Positions 19,816 to 30,263 of a stretch of DNA of 64,000 bases are shown here, piece by piece. The DNA lies in the NCBI GenBank assembly GCA_018806915.1, contig JAGKQI010000101.1, positions 1,302,001 to 1,366,000 of the forward strand, given 5' to 3'. A program made the position numbers and the translations under genes. The notes under the pieces are model-generated. The model was not told where the DNA came from. It made no database searches and was given only the letters and a program-made list of their open reading frames with translations. This DNA is from Phytophthora colocasiae. Its lineage: Eukaryota; Oomycota; Peronosporomycetes; Peronosporales; Peronosporaceae. Every line of letters begins with the position of its first letter. Positions within the stretch are counted from its first letter, which is position 1.

Positions 19816-20572
19816 ATGAACCCCAGCCCGTTCCAGGATCCCTCGGTGCTTAACGCGCAGTCTCAGGCCGCGCCGGGCATGAACTTCTCGTCGATGCCAC
19901 CTCCTTCCCCCGTGGCGCCGGTGGGAGGCGCGCCGTCCCCGTATCAGGCGCAAGCCCGTCCGAATCTGATGGATGAGATTGGCGCGCAGATCAAGGCCAC
20001 CAACAGCCAGACGATCATCAAGGTCATGCGCGGACTGAACCTGGTGCTGGCGTCGGCCACGATTGTGGTCGGAGTGCTGGCTTGGATCTTTGGTCAGGTG
20101 GATACATTCCAGAAGGTGATCGCGGGCATTTACATCGTGTAAGTGTGATTGAAACGTTGGTGAAGTTAAGAGGCTGTACTGATTGTAGTTGTTTTGGCTG
20201 TTGCAGTATGTTTGGAGCACTGCTATTGGCGTTCGAGCTGCGGACGGAAAAGATCGACGTGATCTTGCGCAAGAACTTTGGCTTCATGTATGGCAACAAG
20301 ACGCGCACCATCTTCCTCGTCTTGTATGTTATAAGTTGTTGGTTGCTTTTTTGTGTACGATACTGACTTTGTTGTGCAGTATTGCGATCTGGCCGCTGTC
20401 CATGGGCAACTTCTGGCTGACGATTCTGGACGCGGTGCTGCTGTTCCTCAACGCCTTCTTCAACTACTTCGTCATCTCGCAGCACCCGGCGTTTTCGACT
20501 GTGCCGCCTGTGTACGACCCCAACCAACCACAGGCAGCAAACTACGCGCCCCCACCGCACATGAACGTGTAA
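19816..20572 (+). CDS. COPI-associated membrane protein family, three exons
   Basis: Exons 19816-20138, 20207-20323 and 20380-20572 join through introns of 68 and 56 bp to 210 residues. The proline-rich cytosolic N-terminus (to about 60) is followed by four hydrophobic segments: VMRGLNLVLASATIVVGVLA, IAGIYIVMFGALLLAFE, RTIFLVFIAIWPLSMG and FWLTILDAVLLFLNAFFNYF. The order and the RTEKIDVILRKNFGFMY loop match the COPI-associated/TVP15-like family of Golgi membrane proteins involved in vesicle traffic. The tail ends in NYAPPPHMNV. Confidence 0.8.
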
Positions 20573-20766
20573 AGCAGACAAGGAACCACCCAGTGCTGGT
20601 CACTTCAGTTTTATTTCCAAAGTATATCATCTTGCCCAAACAGCTCAAGTGTAGCCATGTTCGTCAACTTACTAAATATACATTCCCCACTAAATCAACA
20701 CAAATTGTCAACTTAGCACGAATTTATTTCGCAAAGTCGACATACCCCCAACCACTAGTGCCCAAA

Positions 20767-22071
20767 ATGCAGCTCGGGGGGATGTCGTCCTCGACTTCTG
20801 GGCGCAGTAAGCTCGAGCGCAAGAACGCGCGTCTTAACCGCCGCAAGATCGCAGCTGCAGCAGAGCGAGATGCATTAGCTCGAGAGGCGGAAGCAGCGCG
20901 TGTGGCCGCTATCAGTCGCAGTCGTCTGCGTCGTCTACCGCCTTGGCTGCCCACACTCCCGTCCGCGAATCCACAGGACGCTGCTGTTTTAAGAGATCTC
21001 AATGACATCTCAAGACCTGTAGCCATTTGTGTGGGTGAAGAGATGGTTCGCTATTGTGCCTACACACAACGTGTGGTGGATGCTGCACGCCAACATATTG
21101 ACGCTGCCATTGCACATATCGCTGAGGGAGTGCACAAGATCTGGCCGCACGCTTCGATCGAGTGTTTTGGTTCATACTCTACGGGTCTGTGGCTGCCGTC
21201 TAGTGATGTGGATGTGGTGGTGATGGGACTTTCGAACTCGGAGGATCGAGATGTACCAACAAGGTTTGTTCCCGATGGAGTGAAGGAACTCGAGCAGTTG
21301 GCAAGACAGTTGAGACCGCAGAAGAGTTGGGTGCAACGTGTGGATGTCGTGAGAGGCGCTAAAGTGCCAGTAGCAAAAGTCATGTTAAGACGTGGCAGTG
21401 TGAAGGACGGAGACAATTCGACATTGCTTAGGGTGGACATTTCGATTGAGAATATCCAAACAAGTCACGGAATGGAGGCCAGTAAACTCGTGCGTCAGTA
21501 TGTGAGTGATCTACCCAGGTTGAAGCCGTTGCTGATGGTGATAAGGCAGTTCTTGAGGGAGAAAGCACTCAACAGTGCATTTACTGGAGGGTTGAGCTCT
21601 TACGCAGTTACGTTGCTGGCTGTGTTCATGATGGAGATGCAGAGACATCAAGAGGAGGAGGAAGAGCAGGAAGATGACGAAGCGGACGAATCACCGGAGG
21701 AGAAGGAGACGAGGAAACTTGGACAATTACTGCTGGATTTCTTGGAGTATTACGGCACGTCGTTCGACTACTACACCACCGGACTTTCACTCAAGCCGGA
21801 AGCTTTTGGAGCGTATCCGTTAGCGCCACACTTATCAATCACAAACGGTTTGCCTCTAATGCCGCAGCTGGTTATTGACGATCCTGTGGACAAGAACGGA
21901 CAACATAACGCTGCAGCAGGTGCTTTTGCTCTTGCTCGAGTTGTGGCCGCACTAGAGAACGGCTACTTTGCTCTGTGGTATCACCGCCCGACGCAGTTTA
22001 CTCCAACGCCGTTGTGTCAGTTGTTGCACTGGTCAGGTCACCAGTCTCGAGACGTAAGCACCAGTAAGTGA
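20767..22071 (+). CDS. Trf4/PAP-associated nucleotidyltransferase
   Basis: The ATG at 20767 (MQLGGMSSSTSG) opens a 434-residue frame. A basic coiled N-terminus leads to the nucleotidyltransferase core at about 134-150: GSYSTGLWLPSSDVDVVV, with the two metal-binding aspartates of the DxD motif; a third carboxylate is likely in LLRVDISIEN. The PAP-associated domain follows (KPLLMVIRQFLREKAL, GGLSSYAVTLLAVF). Such enzymes add short A tails to nuclear RNAs for the exosome. An acidic insert (QEEEEEQEDDEADE) sits in the second half. It converges on the P5A ATPase gene with 128 bp between stops. Confidence 0.88.
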   Translation: MQLGGMSSSTSGRSKLERKNARLNRRKIAAAAERDALAREAEAARVAAISRSRLRRLPPWLPTLPSANPQDAAVLRDLNDISRPVAICVGEEMVRYCAYTQRVVDAARQHIDAAIAHIAEGVHKIWPHASIECFGSYSTGLWLPSSDVDVVVMGLSNSEDRDVPTRFVPDGVKELEQLARQLRPQKSWVQRVDVVRGAKVPVAKVMLRRGSVKDGDNSTLLRVDISIENIQTSHGMEASKLVRQYVSDLPRLKPLLMVIRQFLREKALNSAFTGGLSSYAVTLLAVFMMEMQRHQEEEEEQEDDEADESPEEKETRKLGQLLLDFLEYYGTSFDYYTTGLSLKPEAFGAYPLAPHLSITNGLPLMPQLVIDDPVDKNGQHNAAAGAFALARVVAALENGYFALWYHRPTQFTPTPLCQLLHWSGHQSRDVSTSK

Positions 22072-22199
22072 CGCAAAGTAGGATAATAACGGCAGGCAAT
22101 AGAGGTCGGGAATCGCAGTCTGTCAAAGATGAAAATGCTGTTCTAAGTGCTTTTACTTAAGGCCTGGCTGGCAACTGTCACGTGTAAAAGGCTGTTGGT

Positions 22200-25100
22200 C
22201 TAGCTACTGATTTCTTCAGCAGCGGCGCGCTGTTCCTCCAGGAGCTGCTGCTGGCGCTCGATCTCCTCGTAGTCGATGTTGGCCAGGATATAGATGATAA
22301 ACAGCGAGACGACTGTCATCTTGAAGAGCTGGCGCACATCCTTGAACGTTAGAGCGCGAATGGAAGCCATGAAGATCTTGGGCGCGAACACAAGCAGACA
22401 GATTTGGTCCCAGGCGAACGCACCAAGCACCTCGAGGGTAAGCAGTCCAGTGAGGATGCGTGTGAAGCGCGGGTCCGGCATAGGCACAATCTGCAGTACC
22501 TTGTTGAACATGGGCATTCGTTCCGTGCAGAGCAGAAAGACGCCAACGATACTGATGCCAAGCGAGTATAGGAGACCAGGGTTCTCCGTCATGGGCTTCA
22601 TAAACGGTCGGCCCTTGTAATTCACAGCACACACGCTCACAGTCTGCACGCCATTGATAAGGAAGATGACCGTGCTCATAACGCTAGGCTGGAACTCACC
22701 AGGCTTCGAGTGAGTAATATCCCCCTCGGGCGTGTACTCCTTGGCAAGGTTCGTGAGGTAGATCATGCAGCCCAGATGCAGCGCAAACTGGCCAGCAAGA
22801 CTGGAGAAGAGTGCAGGGTGGAAAATGGACGTCAGTGGACGCACCGGGGACAGTTTGTCGAGCGGGGTTGCACGGCTTAGCGTAATGCTGGCCACAGTCG
22901 AGATCATTCCCAGTGCCATCATCTGCGAGTTGGCCCACTTGACCTTGTCGAGATACAGCACGGACAGCGAGTACGAACTGATGAGGCAGTTCACAGCCAG
23001 AATCTGGTACATCTGCATCGTCGTCACAAGCGCGCAACGCCCCTGGCGAATGATGTCGACACAGCCCTTGATGGAAGGAGCGCGTGATGTGAAAGGAGAA
23101 GCGATCGAAGCGTCTCCAAGCTTCACCATCGGCAACTCACCATCGTCAAAGTCGTCCATATACTGCGCCATGGCAGCGTTGTTGGCGAAGTTAGCGAAGC
23201 CCTTGGAGCCTGTGCGCTCCATCTGCAGCTTCTTCTTCTCCTCAGCCTCACGCTTGGCAAAGGCCGCAATGGCCTTCATACGCGCGAACGACTCGCCACG
23301 AGCCTGGCGTGCGCGCACATCCTCTTCCAGTTCTGCCTGCTTCCTTCGCATTTCAGCTGCTTGCTCCTCCTTTGTCAGAACCTTCAGTTTCGGGTTCTTC
23401 TTCGCCAAAGCCTGTTGTTTCTTCTTGATAGTCTCCATAGCCTTCTTTTTTTGTTCACTGAGAATCAACTCGACGTAGTCCTGCTTCACCTTGCAATGAG
23501 CAGTGTTCACATTCTGCTGTGCCAGACGTTTCTTCAGAGACGATACGTGGAGTTTCATCAGATCTTCGCGAGTGCTAACAGTAGCCACGTTACCCTTCTG
23601 GTACTTCGCCAGTCCTGTCACACTCTTGTCGGCATTAGCTGATCCAAAACCGCCTAGGAGAGCCACACCAATGTGAGCCTGTTTCAGTGCGCCAACATCG
23701 TTGCCACCATCACCACACATGAGCGTGTGGTGACCATGCGTCTTTAGCAGAGTCAACACCCTCTCTTTCAACTCAGGCGTCATGCGGGCATACACACGAA
23801 TGTGATTCAGGTTCTTCCAGATAACATCGTCCACTTCTCCTGCAGCAACGAGGGTTTTCCCGTTCACACACAAGTCGTACTTCTTCACCAAGATCTTAAG
23901 GTCGCCACTCTTGTACGGTGCCAAAACTGAATCATCATCAGCACTCGTCCACTTAAGAGGGTCGCTGGGCGACGAGCTCTCGCTCAGAATAAGAGCCGGG
24001 CGAGTAACAATTCCGACCTCCTTTGAAACGTGCACAGCAGTCAGCGTAGCGTCACCAGTAATCATAGACACTTGGTGCGAACTGTCCTTCAGCACTTTCA
24101 GGATATCACCACTGTCTTTGCGAACAAGACATTGGAACACAGCAAAACCAGCAAAATGGAGGTCACTTTCGGCCCACGAGCGAGGTTGCTGAGCAACTTC
24201 AGCCTCCGAAGGACGGCCATTGATGTCCTTGTATGCAAGGGCAAGAACACGCATTCCGCGGCGAGCGAGACTCTGGTAAGTAGGCCAAAACCATGCCGGG
24301 ATGGTATCCGGACGCATCAGGTTTGCAACAGCCTCTGGGCTTCCCTTTACCAGTGAACGCACACGAACACCCTTGTCACCCAAATGCACCTTGGCAACAA
24401 CGCTCATGCGCTGCAGCTTGGACGCAAAGTGGTTGCGGTGCATGATTTGCACAGAAACATCCTTCTGGTTAATTCCCTGGCCCCAACGGCGCTCACCAGC
24501 ACGCTCGAGATCCTTCTTTGCCTGGCACTGGCGAGTCGCGGCATCGTACGAAAAGTCGATAGCACGAATCGAAGCCTCTTCCACAGGATCACCAACCATT
24601 TTGCCGTCAATCTGAACCAGTGACTGGCACCCAGCGAGAACCAAAGTGGCATCCAAGTTAGCTGCAATCATCGGAACGTGGCCGAGGACGTTGTCCTTCG
24701 GAGCAGCAGAAGTGGAAGTAGTTGTGTCTTCACAAACCACACCGACGGCTGTAAGCTGGTCCGTGGTTAACGTACCTGTCTTATCAAACAGACAAATGTC
24801 CACCTTTCCAGCCAACGAAATACGGAAAGGCTCGGTACAAAAGATCGACAGCTTCACCAAGTTCAGCAGAGCCGAGTTCACCGCCATGGCCGTCTGCATC
24901 GGCAGTTCAGCTGGGATCACACTTGTGATAATGAGCACACAACGCAGAAGCAACTCGAACGTGATCTTGCCCTTCTGAGCAATACCGTGGCGCAGCACAT
25001 AACCCGAAGAGAGCAAAGCGAAAATAAGCAGCAAGAACGCGAGACCATAGGCATCCCACGAGCTACCCGTGACCTTGCCGCTTGAAAACTCAATCATACG

Positions 25101-26537
25101 AACCAGCTTGCCCTGTGATGAGCTAAATCCCGTACGCAGCACATACGCAGTACAGCCTTCGTCAGGAGCGTGTGGGATACGTTTAACCGCGGTGGCTCCG
25201 GGCTGCCCTTCACTTGACGTATCCGCTTGCATCACAGTAGTTCCACCGAAAAGCACGTGCACCTTGTGGCCAGACTTCATGTCAAGCTGCTCAGCGAGAT
25301 CCTCTGGGCTCATCTTCGTACCAATGGCCTCCTTCATCTGCGGAACACTCTCACCCGTCAAGGTGGCCTCGTTCAGGACTGCAGAGCCGTCCAGCAGCAA
25401 GCAATCACAGGGCACCATGTTGTCGTGGTCACCATCCGTCTCACGCTTCACTGAAATGACGTCACCGGGCACCAGAAGGTCCGAGCTCCATTTCTTCCAA
25501 GTCTTCTCACGGTATACGTACACTTCACGTGCCTTGTTGCCCATGCCACGGAGAGTCTGTAGGTTCTTAAGGCGGCTCATAACTGTGACTCCTTCGAACA
25601 TAAGGATCATACCGAGCGTGAAGAGAGAGTACTGCCAGTACTCATCCAGCATGTACAGGCATACGCTGAAGATCTGGAACACAGTCAACGGCTCCAGCAG
25701 CTGCTGCTTAAACATGTCCACGAAGTTGGGCTGCGGGATGCTGAACTCGTTCTTGCCGTAGAGATCAAGTTGTGCCTCAATTTCGTGCTCAGAGCTCAGA
25801 CCACGTGATTCCAGGTAAAACTTCACCACTTCAGTCGTTGGCGCCTTCAGCTTACGGAACAGAACGCCACCCTTGTCGCCTGCTTCTTCTTCAGCGACGT
25901 ATTTGTGCTTTTGGAACAAGAAATACGGACGTCCTGCCGACGATCCGTCCGCATGCTCGGGACGAATGATCTCCACGATACTGCTTTTGCCCTTGAAGGA
26001 ACGTGGCATCACCATTACGAACGTAGCATCATCCAGAGAAACCACGGGCGTGTACTTAATAAACGCCTTGACACGCACAGACCAGACCTGGAACAGCAGC
26101 ATGAGGCCGTGGGTCATGACCGTGGCTAAGAGGTAGAGCAGAGGAATGATGGCAGGAAGAAACGGATTCGGCAGTGGAGGACCTTCCTGGTCCTGCTCCA
26201 ACATAGCGGTGTAATTAATCGTAGGCGCGGACGACGCAGCCTCACGCACGCTGCCTTGAGAGAGCATGGCAGCAGCCAGGCCTCCGTCCTCCCCCGGAGC
26301 AGTGACATCCACGGACCCAGGGATCGTAAGTCCCTGCTCCTCCAACTCTCTCATGGCTTGAGCGTAAGGTTCACCGATAGTCAGGAAGCAATGGTACATT
26401 GAGAAAGCGTAGAGGAACAGGAACGGGATGTGCTCCAGGCCGTAGCCTAAGTTCATGGGATTCACACGGCGTCTGTGCAGCGACAGCTTGCGGATAGACT
26501 TACCCGTCCATTGGGGTGGGGCGTCGGGCTTCCCCAT
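22200..26537 (-). CDS. SPF1: P5A-type cation-transporting ATPase (Spf1/ATP13A1 family), ER
   Basis: A single 1445-residue frame starting MGKPDAPPQWTGKSIRKLSL. It has paired N-terminal membrane segments, the actuator loop (NEATLTGES), the P5A signature in M4 (SVIPAELPMQTAMAVN), the phosphorylation site DKTGTLT at about residue 585, the hinge MCGDGGNDVGALKQ at about 940, a long charged insert rich in Lys/Glu (about 1010-1120), and six C-terminal membrane segments. P5A ATPases in the ER remove mislocalised transmembrane helices. All P-type landmarks are present and no intron is needed, so it should be functional. Confidence 0.93.
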   Translation of the reverse strand: MGKPDAPPQWTGKSIRKLSLHRRRVNPMNLGYGLEHIPFLFLYAFSMYHCFLTIGEPYAQAMRELEEQGLTIPGSVDVTAPGEDGGLAAAMLSQGSVREAASSAPTINYTAMLEQDQEGPPLPNPFLPAIIPLLYLLATVMTHGLMLLFQVWSVRVKAFIKYTPVVSLDDATFVMVMPRSFKGKSSIVEIIRPEHADGSSAGRPYFLFQKHKYVAEEEAGDKGGVLFRKLKAPTTEVVKFYLESRGLSSEHEIEAQLDLYGKNEFSIPQPNFVDMFKQQLLEPLTVFQIFSVCLYMLDEYWQYSLFTLGMILMFEGVTVMSRLKNLQTLRGMGNKAREVYVYREKTWKKWSSDLLVPGDVISVKRETDGDHDNMVPCDCLLLDGSAVLNEATLTGESVPQMKEAIGTKMSPEDLAEQLDMKSGHKVHVLFGGTTVMQADTSSEGQPGATAVKRIPHAPDEGCTAYVLRTGFSSSQGKLVRMIEFSSGKVTGSSWDAYGLAFLLLIFALLSSGYVLRHGIAQKGKITFELLLRCVLIITSVIPAELPMQTAMAVNSALLNLVKLSIFCTEPFRISLAGKVDICLFDKTGTLTTDQLTAVGVVCEDTTTSTSAAPKDNVLGHVPMIAANLDATLVLAGCQSLVQIDGKMVGDPVEEASIRAIDFSYDAATRQCQAKKDLERAGERRWGQGINQKDVSVQIMHRNHFASKLQRMSVVAKVHLGDKGVRVRSLVKGSPEAVANLMRPDTIPAWFWPTYQSLARRGMRVLALAYKDINGRPSEAEVAQQPRSWAESDLHFAGFAVFQCLVRKDSGDILKVLKDSSHQVSMITGDATLTAVHVSKEVGIVTRPALILSESSSPSDPLKWTSADDDSVLAPYKSGDLKILVKKYDLCVNGKTLVAAGEVDDVIWKNLNHIRVYARMTPELKERVLTLLKTHGHHTLMCGDGGNDVGALKQAHIGVALLGGFGSANADKSVTGLAKYQKGNVATVSTREDLMKLHVSSLKKRLAQQNVNTAHCKVKQDYVELILSEQKKKAMETIKKKQQALAKKNPKLKVLTKEEQAAEMRRKQAELEEDVRARQARGESFARMKAIAAFAKREAEEKKKLQMERTGSKGFANFANNAAMAQYMDDFDDGELPMVKLGDASIASPFTSRAPSIKGCVDIIRQGRCALVTTMQMYQILAVNCLISSYSLSVLYLDKVKWANSQMMALGMISTVASITLSRATPLDKLSPVRPLTSIFHPALFSSLAGQFALHLGCMIYLTNLAKEYTPEGDITHSKPGEFQPSVMSTVIFLINGVQTVSVCAVNYKGRPFMKPMTENPGLLYSLGISIVGVFLLCTERMPMFNKVLQIVPMPDPRFTRILTGLLTLEVLGAFAWDQICLLVFAPKIFMASIRALTFKDVRQLFKMTVVSLFIIYILANIDYEEIERQQQLLEEQRAAAEEISS

Positions 26538-26970
26538 CGCTAGTTCCTTACTCGGAGAGCTACAAAGGGCAAAACAAGTAGGACAAGTGGATCAGTTGAC
26601 TTTGAAGACAGATTTTGAGACTTCTAGAGCGAGCTATTACATAGAAACAAGTGCTGCAGAACCCCCAATGTGTGGGGAATAAACTACAGTAGCTTAGGAT
26701 CTCGTAGCACAGCGAATAAACGCACCTGACGTCCACGGAAGTCGCGTGTCACCTCCACTTGATGAGTGCGGAAATGAGACCCACACGTGGCTTTTTGGAG
26801 GGAGTGATGGTATGGCACTCCCCAGAGGAGTGATGAGCTTCTTCTAAGTACGAATTTCTTTTTAACCAATCAAATATTAAGATCTGATTGACACGAACTT
26901 CAATGTGTATCGCCGAACGAGATGCACCACCACAATCGGATTCTTCTCTTCTGGGACGTTTATCGCTCTG
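26538..26970. other. Divergent intergenic region
   Basis: It lies between the start codons of the P5A ATPase (minus) and the ankyrin protein (plus). The ankyrin frame is open from 26905, but the paralogue at 60812 supports the later start at 26971. No other feature seen. Confidence 0.4.
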
Positions 26971-28833
26971 ATGGTAGAAGTTCTCACTGCGGTTTTTGTT
27001 GTGTGTCGCTCACACGAGCAGATTGAGGCGCTGGACCACGTGGTGCAGCTGCTGTCGACGTACATCGACTCATCCACATGCTGGACGCTGTTGCAAGCGG
27101 TCAAACGTGACTTCGTCCACTTGGTTCAACGTCTTCTTCGAGCCAATTCTGGTCCTGTTTTAACCAGATTTGCCTCTATTCGAAGTGCCATTCGAGTGGC
27201 AGCAGATAGAGGACAAATGGAGATGCTGCGTGTGCTGACAAAGTACTATCCACAAGCAGTTCTGGATGAGGTAGCAGTCAAACAAGCGGCAATGCACGGT
27301 CATTTGGATTTACTCCGGTGGATGCACGGAAAGATGGAAAGTGTGTGTACTGAGATGGATAAACTTAGCAAATTGTTGTATTCTTCGGACGCTATTGCGT
27401 TGGCAGCGGGTGAAGGGCATTTGGAGGTTGTCAAGTGGATGGTGGAAGCAAGAGGAGGAGAATGTTCGGCTGCTCCATTGCACCAAGCAGCTCGGTGTGG
27501 GCAGTTAGGAGTGGTGCAGTGGCTGTATGAACACTCTGGGTGTATTATTCTCCCACGAGCGATGGATGAAGCTGCAGCTTGTGGACACTTGAACGTGGTG
27601 CAGTTCTTTCATGTGCGAGGAGGACGGAATGGAGGCAAGAGCAAATGTACAACCGTGGCCATGACTGGAGCTGCTGCGAATGGACATTTGGATGTTGTCA
27701 AGTGGTTACATCTAAACCGAGATGAAGGATGCAGCACTGATGCCATGGATGGAGCTGCGGTGAATGGGCACTTGGAAGTTGTCCGATGGTTGCACGACAA
27801 CAGGAGCGAAGGATGCTCCGCTCAAGCGATGAATGGTGCTGCGAGAGGAGGACATCTGGACATTGTGAAGTTCTTGCACCAGCATCGTACTGAAGGATGT
27901 ACACATAATGCGATGGACTGGGCTGCGTCAGAAAATCACCTTGACATCGTCCAGTTCTTACATGCCAATCGTTCTGAAGGATGCTCACGAAAGGCGATCG
28001 ATGAAGCAGCGATGCACGGACAGCTCGAAATGGTGCAGTGGCTTCACTTTAACCGTTCGGAGGGGTGCGATCGAACGGCAATGGATGGTGCTGCAACACT
28101 TTCTCACTTCGAGGTCATGCAGTTCTTGCATTCCCATCGACTCGAAGGATGCACAGTCGCCGCTATGGATGGTGCCGCAGAGCACAATAGACTAGATATT
28201 GTGCAATGGCTTGATGAAAATCGCGACGAAGGATGCTCTATGAGAGCAATGGATCGAGCAGCAAAAAATGGTCATTTACAAGTGGTGCAGTGGTTGAATG
28301 AACATCGTGCGGAAGGTTGTTCAACCGATGCAATTGATGGAGCTGCTGAAAGGGGCCATTTGGAAGTGGTGAAGTTCTTGCATGCAAATCGAGCAGAAGG
28401 ATGTACGACGTACGCAATGAACGCGGCAGCAAGGAATGGTCATCTTGCAATAGTGAAGTGGTTGCACGAAAAACGCTCAGAAGGCTGCACTAGCTCAGCT
28501 TTTGACGCTGCCGCAGCAAACGGACACTTGGAAATCGTGAAGTTTCTCCACGACAGCCGCACCGAAGGGTTCACCACATACGCAATGGATGCAGCGGCAG
28601 CTCGAGGCGATCTCATGATGCTGGAATGGCTCCGTCAACGTGCTGGGGCTTACTGCACCGCCCAAGCGTCTCTGCTCGCAATCGCCCACGACCACGTGGA
28701 AGTTCTGCACTGGCTTCGAGAAAATTATTCATGTACGTTGGCCAGCTCGGAAGATCTGTACGGTACAGCGCAGTACTATGGACGCGTGCACATGCTGGCG
28801 TTTCTCCAGGATCAGTGGATTTTCGACTACTGA
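26971..28833 (+). CDS. Ankyrin-repeat protein, oomycete NGHLEVVKWLH type
   Basis: From the Met at 26971 (MVEVLTAVFVVCRSH) the protein has about 620 residues. After a 130-residue helical N-terminus there are about fifteen repeats of roughly 27 residues with the pattern AMDGAAxNGHLEVVKWLH and RxEGC. These form an ankyrin-type solenoid for protein binding. The repeats are very alike at the DNA level, which favours unequal recombination. A paralogue with the same start lies at 60812-62705. The frame is intact to a TGA at 28831-28833. Confidence 0.9.
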   Translation: MVEVLTAVFVVCRSHEQIEALDHVVQLLSTYIDSSTCWTLLQAVKRDFVHLVQRLLRANSGPVLTRFASIRSAIRVAADRGQMEMLRVLTKYYPQAVLDEVAVKQAAMHGHLDLLRWMHGKMESVCTEMDKLSKLLYSSDAIALAAGEGHLEVVKWMVEARGGECSAAPLHQAARCGQLGVVQWLYEHSGCIILPRAMDEAAACGHLNVVQFFHVRGGRNGGKSKCTTVAMTGAAANGHLDVVKWLHLNRDEGCSTDAMDGAAVNGHLEVVRWLHDNRSEGCSAQAMNGAARGGHLDIVKFLHQHRTEGCTHNAMDWAASENHLDIVQFLHANRSEGCSRKAIDEAAMHGQLEMVQWLHFNRSEGCDRTAMDGAATLSHFEVMQFLHSHRLEGCTVAAMDGAAEHNRLDIVQWLDENRDEGCSMRAMDRAAKNGHLQVVQWLNEHRAEGCSTDAIDGAAERGHLEVVKFLHANRAEGCTTYAMNAAARNGHLAIVKWLHEKRSEGCTSSAFDAAAANGHLEIVKFLHDSRTEGFTTYAMDAAAARGDLMMLEWLRQRAGAYCTAQASLLAIAHDHVEVLHWLRENYSCTLASSEDLYGTAQYYGRVHMLAFLQDQWIFDY

Positions 28834-28970
28834 CATCTTTAGTTGTTTTTCTTTATGGTTAAGTGGAAGTGTGTAAGTTTGTTAACATGGATGAACCTAT
28901 GAGGAATTCGATCTAAAGCAAGGAAACATGCACGCAGAACAAATAGAGAACAAGGCTGTGAGCCAGGGCG

Positions 28971-29585
28971 TTAGAGCTGCAGGGGCTCTAATTCCGCACC
29001 CGGCAGTGTCATATCCAAGCTGTCGAATATGGGGTCATTGGCCAGTTGTGTAAGGAAGTCCAAGTCCACGTCAAAGAGTGGGAAGTGTCCGTACGCTGGC
29101 GGGTCGTCCATGAATGGATCGGGGCGTGCAGGAAGCATACAGATGCTCGCTTCAATTTGCATTTCGCCAGTCGCACCAGCTGGTGGCACGGGTATCTGCA
29201 TGGGCGAGACCACGACAGACAGCACTTTGCCAGCGCCAGTCTGCACCTCTTTCGCGACAGCGCAAGACATCTTAGTCTCCACTGGCTCAGCCTTAGTATT
29301 CTCTTCGAATCGCTGCAGCCTCTGTCGGTACTTCTGCGCGTGCGTCATGACCTGGCGGGGCGTCCGCGTGCCAACGTACTGCGCGACGCGCTTCCACGGG
29401 CCCGATGGGTACAATTCCAGAGCCTCAAAGAACAAGCGGTGTTCGTCTTCAGTCCATGTGCCGAGCGCATGGGTCGTTGACGTCCGCATGGCCCGCGGAG
29501 CAGCGTGGCGCTTCTGGTCCATGCGGATCACTTGTCCGTTCGTTTTCTTGAAGAGCTGACGACGCGTTGATTCTGTGATGGTCAT
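28971..29585 (-). CDS. Single-MYB transcription factor, SHAQKYF-like class
   Basis: The open frame extends upstream to 29741, but the Met at 29585 (MTITESTRRQLFKK) is taken as start because the paralogue at 14344 begins MTIT and has nearly the same length (204 against 205 residues). The repeat reads LGTWTEDEHRLFFEALELYP, WKRVAQYVGTRT and THAQKYRQRLQRF, the DNA-binding signature. The C-terminal half is acidic and proline-containing (DDPPAYGHFPLFDVDLDFL) and is probably an activation region. Confidence 0.9.
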   Translation of the reverse strand: MTITESTRRQLFKKTNGQVIRMDQKRHAAPRAMRTSTTHALGTWTEDEHRLFFEALELYPSGPWKRVAQYVGTRTPRQVMTHAQKYRQRLQRFEENTKAEPVETKMSCAVAKEVQTGAGKVLSVVVSPMQIPVPPAGATGEMQIEASICMLPARPDPFMDDPPAYGHFPLFDVDLDFLTQLANDPIFDSLDMTLPGAELEPLQL

Positions 29586-30263
29586 GACTGGCAGCGGAGT
29601 TGAGCTGAGGTTAACCGTTAGCGTTAGTGATGGCAGGGGGCAGCGTAAGAGCACGCGACAAAGAGGCAGTTGAGTCGGGGACAGGAGCAGTGCGTCCGAC
29701 TGAGCAAATTGCCGAATGACAAGCAACAACAAGTGCCTCAAGTCGCGCGAGGAGGTGTAAAGCTACGCCGCTTGGCGGGACGCAACTCCGCATATTGGGT
29801 TCAGTATGCATTGGAAGATCTAAAGACAATTTCCACAATGCGGGACTTCCACAACGCGACTTGTTTTGTCGGACAACTGAGCACCGTCCCGACTAAGTAG
29901 CGGCGACCTTGTGTCCGAACAACTTGCCGCATTTCGGCGGTATGGCTTCAAAACTCATCGTGACTTGAGCTTACTGAGCTCTTTATGCAAGCCTTGAGTT
30001 GTTCGTACATGTATTGGCGCCGATGATGCTGCCAACAGCAACATGAGGTTGCTGTTTGCCTTAGTCTTAACCGGTCGTGGAACATTTGACGCGGGTGTTC
30101 CAGCACTGCTGCTTGAAGTGTCCCTCCCAACTGCATTTTTGACACATACACGCACGCGCCTATTTCGGGCCTAGAGTCGGGATCAGAAAGTGGAGCGTTC
30201 TTGAGCTCTTAGATTCTTCTGCATTTACACTGCACTTCCCTAGCAGTGGGCTATTGAGCTGCA
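29586..30263. other. Divergent intergenic region, 678 bp
   Basis: It holds the upstream regions of the MYB gene (minus) and the five-exon gene (plus). Only short competing frames are seen, none with protein-like character. Confidence 0.4.

Noticed and set aside
22765..23478. 237-codon plus-strand frame opposite the P5A ATPase
   Set aside because: Antisense shadow with Ser/Arg-rich composition; no start context or domain.
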